Of a stretch of 64,000 nucleotides of DNA, positions 59,327 to 64,000 are shown one piece after another. This DNA comes from Dendrocalamus latiflorus (lineage: Eukaryota > Streptophyta > Magnoliopsida > Poales > Poaceae), in NCBI GenBank assembly GCA_017311315.1, contig CM029647.1, positions 6,868,577 through 6,932,576 of the forward strand, written 5' to 3'. Position numbers and translations under genes: made by a program. The first letter of the stretch is position 1. Every line of letters begins with the position of its first letter. The notes under the pieces were generated by a model. It did no database searches, had not been told where the DNA came from, and saw only the letters and a program-made list of their open reading frames with translations.

Positions 59327-61056
59327 AGCACTCCAAACAGGTTTAAGTCAGCCTTTGATCCTTTTGGCCCCAGCTTCCAATGGATTACACAAGACCAGGT
59401 ATTAATTACCTACAGAATCATAAACAAATAGGCAGACGTGCATGAGTGGTGTAAGCACCAAGCTCTGGACAAGCACGAGGAGACTCCAATGCTGAAGCAA
59501 GCAGCACAAGATTAGACCATTGTAACCACTAACATTAGTTTAGTCCAGGGTAATCAAAACTGGTTTTAAATTTTTACCCAGGTCTGGTAAGATCGGTAGC
59601 ACTGATTTTTTTTAAAAAAAAAATGGTAATTTTCAGGCCAAAAATTTCAAAATTCAAATAAAAATCGGCTAAAATCAAATGAACTTAGAGTAAAACAAAA
59701 TATTTAAGGCCGGTTTGTATTTTAATAGGTATACCCGATAGGACCGGTCTTTGCCCAATTTTGGTAACCCTGGTTTATCCCCAAGAAGGTGCGTCACTTG
59801 GACCTTGGAGACGATGAACATGACGCAGCAGGTAGTACCATCACAATGCTCCGGACCACATATTAAACAAGGGAAGCCATGACATCAGGCAAGGCCATTT
59901 GATCAGACGGATATCACGAAAACCATACCAACAGGCAGCATTCAGCCGGTGAGAGAACCCAACAGCAGGAGAAACTTCAGGACGACGGGGGCAGGCAAGA
60001 ACACGGCTGAGTCGATGACGGCACTATTTTGTCAACGGAAAAAAGTTGTCATCTTTGAATGTGTGATTTACAGCTTGACACACCGCGCAAAAAACACGTT
60101 CAAATATACCAAGAAATGCCTGCACAAACCACCAACTCCTAACATGTACACCGTAAAATTCCCGGGGAAAAAGAGGAGGGAAAATTTCTCTCCATTTACA
60201 TTACAAAGGCAGAGGACATCTGTCAATTTGACACCCACAGTTAGTAAATGCACTTGGCCTTTTCACAGTGCCTTGACTTCGAGAAATTGCTGAATAAATT
60301 GCTGCACACGCATCTTCATTTCAAGAAATTTTACACTTAATTTGCCTCTTGGTTAGATGGTGCACCAAGATATAGAACATGGGTGGTTCCATCTCCAGCT
60401 TTTTCCGTGCTGAATGAGAAAAATCATGATGTTAGACCTGAAGGATTCCATGAGCTTAAAATAATGAACTCAAGATATCAACATCAGAGCTTGCTTTAAG
60501 AAAGTGTCAAGTTCTTTAGAACAATTACCGACCAACATAACAAAAAAGTGTCGCAAGATAATTTTTAAGCTTTAGAGACCTTACAAATCAATTGCCTATC
60601 AGCGCTATTTTGATCCTAAAATAGCCATTTGAAACATTACAACATAATTTTTTTTTCTCAGAATGTCAGACAACTTAGCATTTTCCGTGCTACTTTCTTA
60701 ACAATGTCAAACAATGCTGATGTAGAAATTAAATGATATCCTATAAAGATATGAACCAACAGGTGATACTATTCAATTTTATTTACTGTGAAGTGCACCG
60801 GCACATATATTGAATAACAGAACCAAGCAAAATCAGAGAAAAATTTTTCAAGACAAATCAAGATTTTTAGTCTATGCATCGTAGAAATATTGCAGATATA
60901 CTACAGTGGAAGAAAGAAACATGGGGGGAACAGAACTCTGAAGTTAGAGACGAGCTTACTCTTGGAAACACTGCAGCTTCGACAAACTTCTCTGTGCCAT
61001 GAAGAGTGAACCGTGTGGTGATATCCTCCGCTAATTTACACTCCATACAGAACTAC
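59327..61056. other. Intergenic DNA and 3' region of the histidine kinase
   Basis: The kinase stop codon is at 61057 on the minus strand, so its 3' untranslated region lies in the upper part of this interval (about 60300-61056). The lower part (59327-60000) shows no gene. A 114-codon frame at 59949-60293 has no recognisable domain. Confidence 0.5.
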
Positions 61057-64000
61057 CTATTGAACTTGGTCATGATTTTGGAAAAATCTAGCTACTTCTC
61101 TGTACAACTGCTCTCCTTCAAATGGCTTAGAGACATAGCCATCCATTTCACTTTTCAGGCACTCCTCATGTGTTGCCTGGATAACATCTGCTGTCATGGC
61201 CAATATCGGAGTCCTCCACCTCCGAATATTAGCACATTCTGGTGGCACTTCACCACGTTCTATTCGCTCATTTAGATCTCTTTCCATCACTCTAATCCTC
61301 CTAGTGGCTTCAAATCTGGGAAAAAGTAACCAATGCATGGTAAAACTTAAGCAATCTACGAAATGACAGATTAATACTCAAAGAAAACATGAGCAGTCAC
61401 AGAAAAGACTTACCCATCCATTTCTGGCATTTGTATGTCCATGAAACAAGCATCAAAACTGTGAGGTGGTTTTAGCAATGTGATTGCTTTCTTCCCACTG
61501 TCTGCACAGGTTACTTCTGCACCATACTTCTTGAGAGCACCAGCAGCCACTTTAAGGTTCACAAGATTGTCGTCAACCACAATGATTTGCTTCTTGTGGA
61601 GAAGGCTACCCAAGGTTGAATTGCCAACCACTCCATTCCTGCAATGCACTTTATCTACCCCACCCAATGCTCGCCGTAGTGAGACCTGAAGCATGCTCGC
61701 ACGAAGCGGCTTCATGATTACACTCAGGTTATGCTCCCTGGATATATGTGAATTGCTCTTGATAGAACTTGTAGGGTTATCCAAAAGAAAAAACTTTGGA
61801 GAGTCTGACTGATCCTTGTTCCTCAATTTGCTAACCAAAAGAGGCATGAAATGAGATTCCTTCAGCCAGGTTTCCTTGTCAATTAGCACTAGCTTTGCAA
61901 CCAGTGATCCACAATTCATTTTAGGAATAACTTGATTTAGGTCAGTAGTCAATTCCGTTTGAACTCCAAGTCTTTGCAAATGGTACTTGGTAACCTTGGC
62001 ACGAACAGGCCTATGATCAACCACAACTGCATTGATCCCTTTAAACTCCGATGATTGGTTCTCATTTCCATTGGAGCATGCCCTCATAAGCACCGCAGTG
62101 AAGGTGAAAGTAGAACCAACACGGGGTTCGCTTACAAACCCAATCTCTCCCTTCATGAGATTAACCAAGCACTTGCTGATGCTTAATCCAATGCCAGTGC
62201 CCCCATGGATGCGAGCAATGGACGGACCAACCTGCATGAAAGGGGTGAATACGCGGGACTGGGCGTCAAACGGGATGCCAACACCAGTATCTTCAACAGA
62301 TATTATCAAGCTTATTGAGTCAGATGTGATGGGCGTAAAAGCCATCTCAGTTGAGTGTAATTCCCTATTGAAAAGTCGAAAGCTCTCCCAACTACGCCTC
62401 CTGTTGGCTACCGGGTAGCCACTTAAGGTGTTCGCGTATGGAATTCCCGTCTCCACCTCTAAACAACTCATGACCTCTTCGACGACATGAACTGTCAAGT
62501 AGATATGCCCTTTCTCTGTGAACTGTGAAAAATAGAAGTTGTCAGTCAATAAATAACAGAACGCATAAAGAAATGAAAAATATATAAACAACTGATTCAT
62601 ATTCCATTTGTGCTATTCATGTATTAACAATTTTCTTACTTTTATGGAGTTCCCCACGAGATTTGTAATGATTTGCCTCATCCTACCAGGATCACCAATA
62701 AGTGTTTGTGGAACTTGATCAGAGACATAGACTGCCAACTGCTCTCACAGTATATCACAATGACAAAATCACAAAAAACGAAAACAAAGTTAGTGCATTC
62801 TAACAAAATACAGCAAACCGTGGTGCATGAATCTACTCCCTAATTACCTCCAGTCCTTTCTCCTGAGCTTTTCCACAGAAGAGAGACAAAATATCATCAC
62901 AAACTGTTCTAAGATCAAAGGGCACTGCCTCGAGCTCAAGTTTGCCAGACTCAATCTTTGCCTGATCAAGAACCTCGTTTATGAGAGATACCAAAGCTTT
63001 TCCACTAGCTTGGGCGGTTCTAACATAGTCCTGCTGCATTGTATCCAGATCAGTATCCATGAGCATTTGGAGCATTCCTGGGGAAAAAAAGAGAAGAAAT
63101 CATTTAAATCCGTGCACTAAATAACAATGAAGAATACATTATGGATTAGATTAACTATGCACTCACCTAGAACACCATTCATTGGAGTTCTAATCTCATG
63201 TGAAACTGTAGCCAAGAACTGCAAACGAGTAAAAATTACATGGAATTAGATGTTGTTTTAACTTATATAAGACATTACGGGTTGCAATAAGATTACTCAC
63301 CTGTGACTTGGCAACATCTGCATCTTCCGCTTGCTTCTTGAGCTCCGTCATCTTTTGAAAATCGTCTTCAACTTTGGCAATACGATTGACAGTAGCATAA
63401 AATATGTGACCAGTCAGTAAAGCAATCACAAATGTCCCAACTGATGATGTTATGGCCAGCCATGGCCATGGTGGCTTTTGCATGAACCTGTTGAAGACAA
63501 ATAGATCACACGGGCAGATTTTAAAGAACAGATCACATGAACACTATACTGAATACATTCCAATTGCAGGATTCATAAAAAGGGAGGGCAACAAATCAAT
63601 CACCTGCAATGCATCTCGTGCCTTCTTGATGGATCGCCAAAGTTGAGCATGCTGACATGATACATGCCATTGCCTGTATCATTCGAACCATACATACTGA
63701 TGGCCCTCTCATTAGTAGTATCATACACGTTCACCATGATAGATTGCTTGCTCGCAAGTTGATGAAGCAACTTATCAACAAGTGCTTCAATATCAAATAT
63801 GCCACCTAAATAGCTGTTTGCAAGCAAAAGCAGTCAGTTAGGAAGGATTCTGCTACATAACTTCAGATTGGAATAGCAGGCTCATGTAGACTTTACCCGA
63901 TAGCAGCTTGGATGCGCTCCTTTGGCTTCGCATTTGCAGGAAACTCAGACTTGTACACCGTGTATGTCGAGATCACCCCGAGGCGGTTATTCAGTAGCTT
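61057..64000 (-). CDS. HK3: Cytokinin receptor histidine kinase, AHK3/OsHK3 type (5' end beyond window)
   Basis: Eight exons seen from the window edge: 64000-63897 (partial), 63813-63604, 63487-63301, 63218-63167, 63077-62848, 62738-62640, 62522-61414, 61315-61057; about 749 residues, phases consistent. Order: C-terminal half of the CHASE hormone-binding domain (ALVDKLLHQLASKQSIMVNV); a membrane helix (WLAITSSVGTFVIALLTG); H-box ATVSHEIRTPMNGVLGM with the phospho-His; N-box NLVGNSIKFTEKGHI; G1 VEDTGVGIP; F-box FTPFMQ; G2 GGTGIGLSISK; a degenerate receiver (SVIMKPLRASML); and a true receiver with VVDDN, phospho-Asp in FDACFMDIQMPEMDG, and VSKPF. All catalytic residues are intact. Linker wording (NRRRSWESF, VRAKVTKYH) fits AHK3 better than AHK4/CRE1. 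It senses cytokinin at the ER/plasma membrane and passes phosphate to AHP proteins. About 240-280 N-terminal residues are outside the window. Confidence 0.95.

Overview
This is nuclear DNA from a grass (Poaceae). I base that on plant genes with GT-AG introns, very GC-rich first exons, and typical grass transposon debris. A panicoid grass (the sorghum, maize, Miscanthus, millet group) seems likely, but I cannot name the species. The gene order MADS51-like, CBS/PB1, CAMTA, AHK3-type histidine kinase matches, as I remember it, the neighbourhood of OsMADS51 and OsHK3 near the end of rice chromosome 1L. The window therefore looks like a conserved gene block stretched by transposon insertion.

Six cellular genes can be supported. 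(1) A five-exon OsMADS51-like MADS-box gene, 12421-16596 (+), 165 aa. (2) A single-exon two-helix membrane protein, 21395-21748 (+). (3) A single-exon DUF3339 membrane peptide, 24185-24439 (+). (4) A 14-exon CBS/PB1 protein of 548 aa with a C-terminal membrane anchor, 28237-31757 (+). (5) A ten-exon CAMTA calmodulin-binding transcription activator of about 849 aa, 50404-57083 (+). (6) The 3' two-thirds of an AHK3/OsHK3-type cytokinin receptor, 61057-64000 (-), whose 5' part lies beyond the window. Splice sites and reading phases were checked by hand at every junction given below. CAMTA and the kinase converge tail to tail.

Much of the rest is mobile DNA. 1-12 kb: a Tourist MITE, a Ty3/gypsy-type LTR stretch, a 4.4-kb MULE with remnants of MuDR transposase, plant mobile domain (PMD) and GRF zinc-finger genes, and a 404-bp foldback element. 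12.8-14.4 kb: a truncated copia element inside MADS intron 1. 17-20 kb: two copies of one MITE family and a near-perfect 109-bp hairpin. 25.6-27.4 kb: a short-TIR element carrying a fragment that resembles MED12. 32-38 kb: a stray copy of the CAMTA promoter and exon 1, then a copia element on the minus strand with a hAT element and a MITE nested in it. 38-50 kb: gene-free, with an LTR on the minus strand near 43-44 kb and another foldback element. Two 1.45-kb MULE-type foldback elements with perfect 9-bp target duplications lie in CAMTA intron 3 and just behind CAMTA.

The most interesting points are: a duplicated CAMTA promoter/first exon with its start codon lost, 18 kb upstream of the real one; an in-frame 24-residue tandem duplication at the end of the CAMTA TIG domain; the captured MED12-like fragment; the copia insertion in the first intron of a flowering-time MADS gene; and a hairpin with 53-bp arms and one mismatch. 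I see no undescribed multi-gene system. No tRNA, rRNA or CRISPR array was seen.
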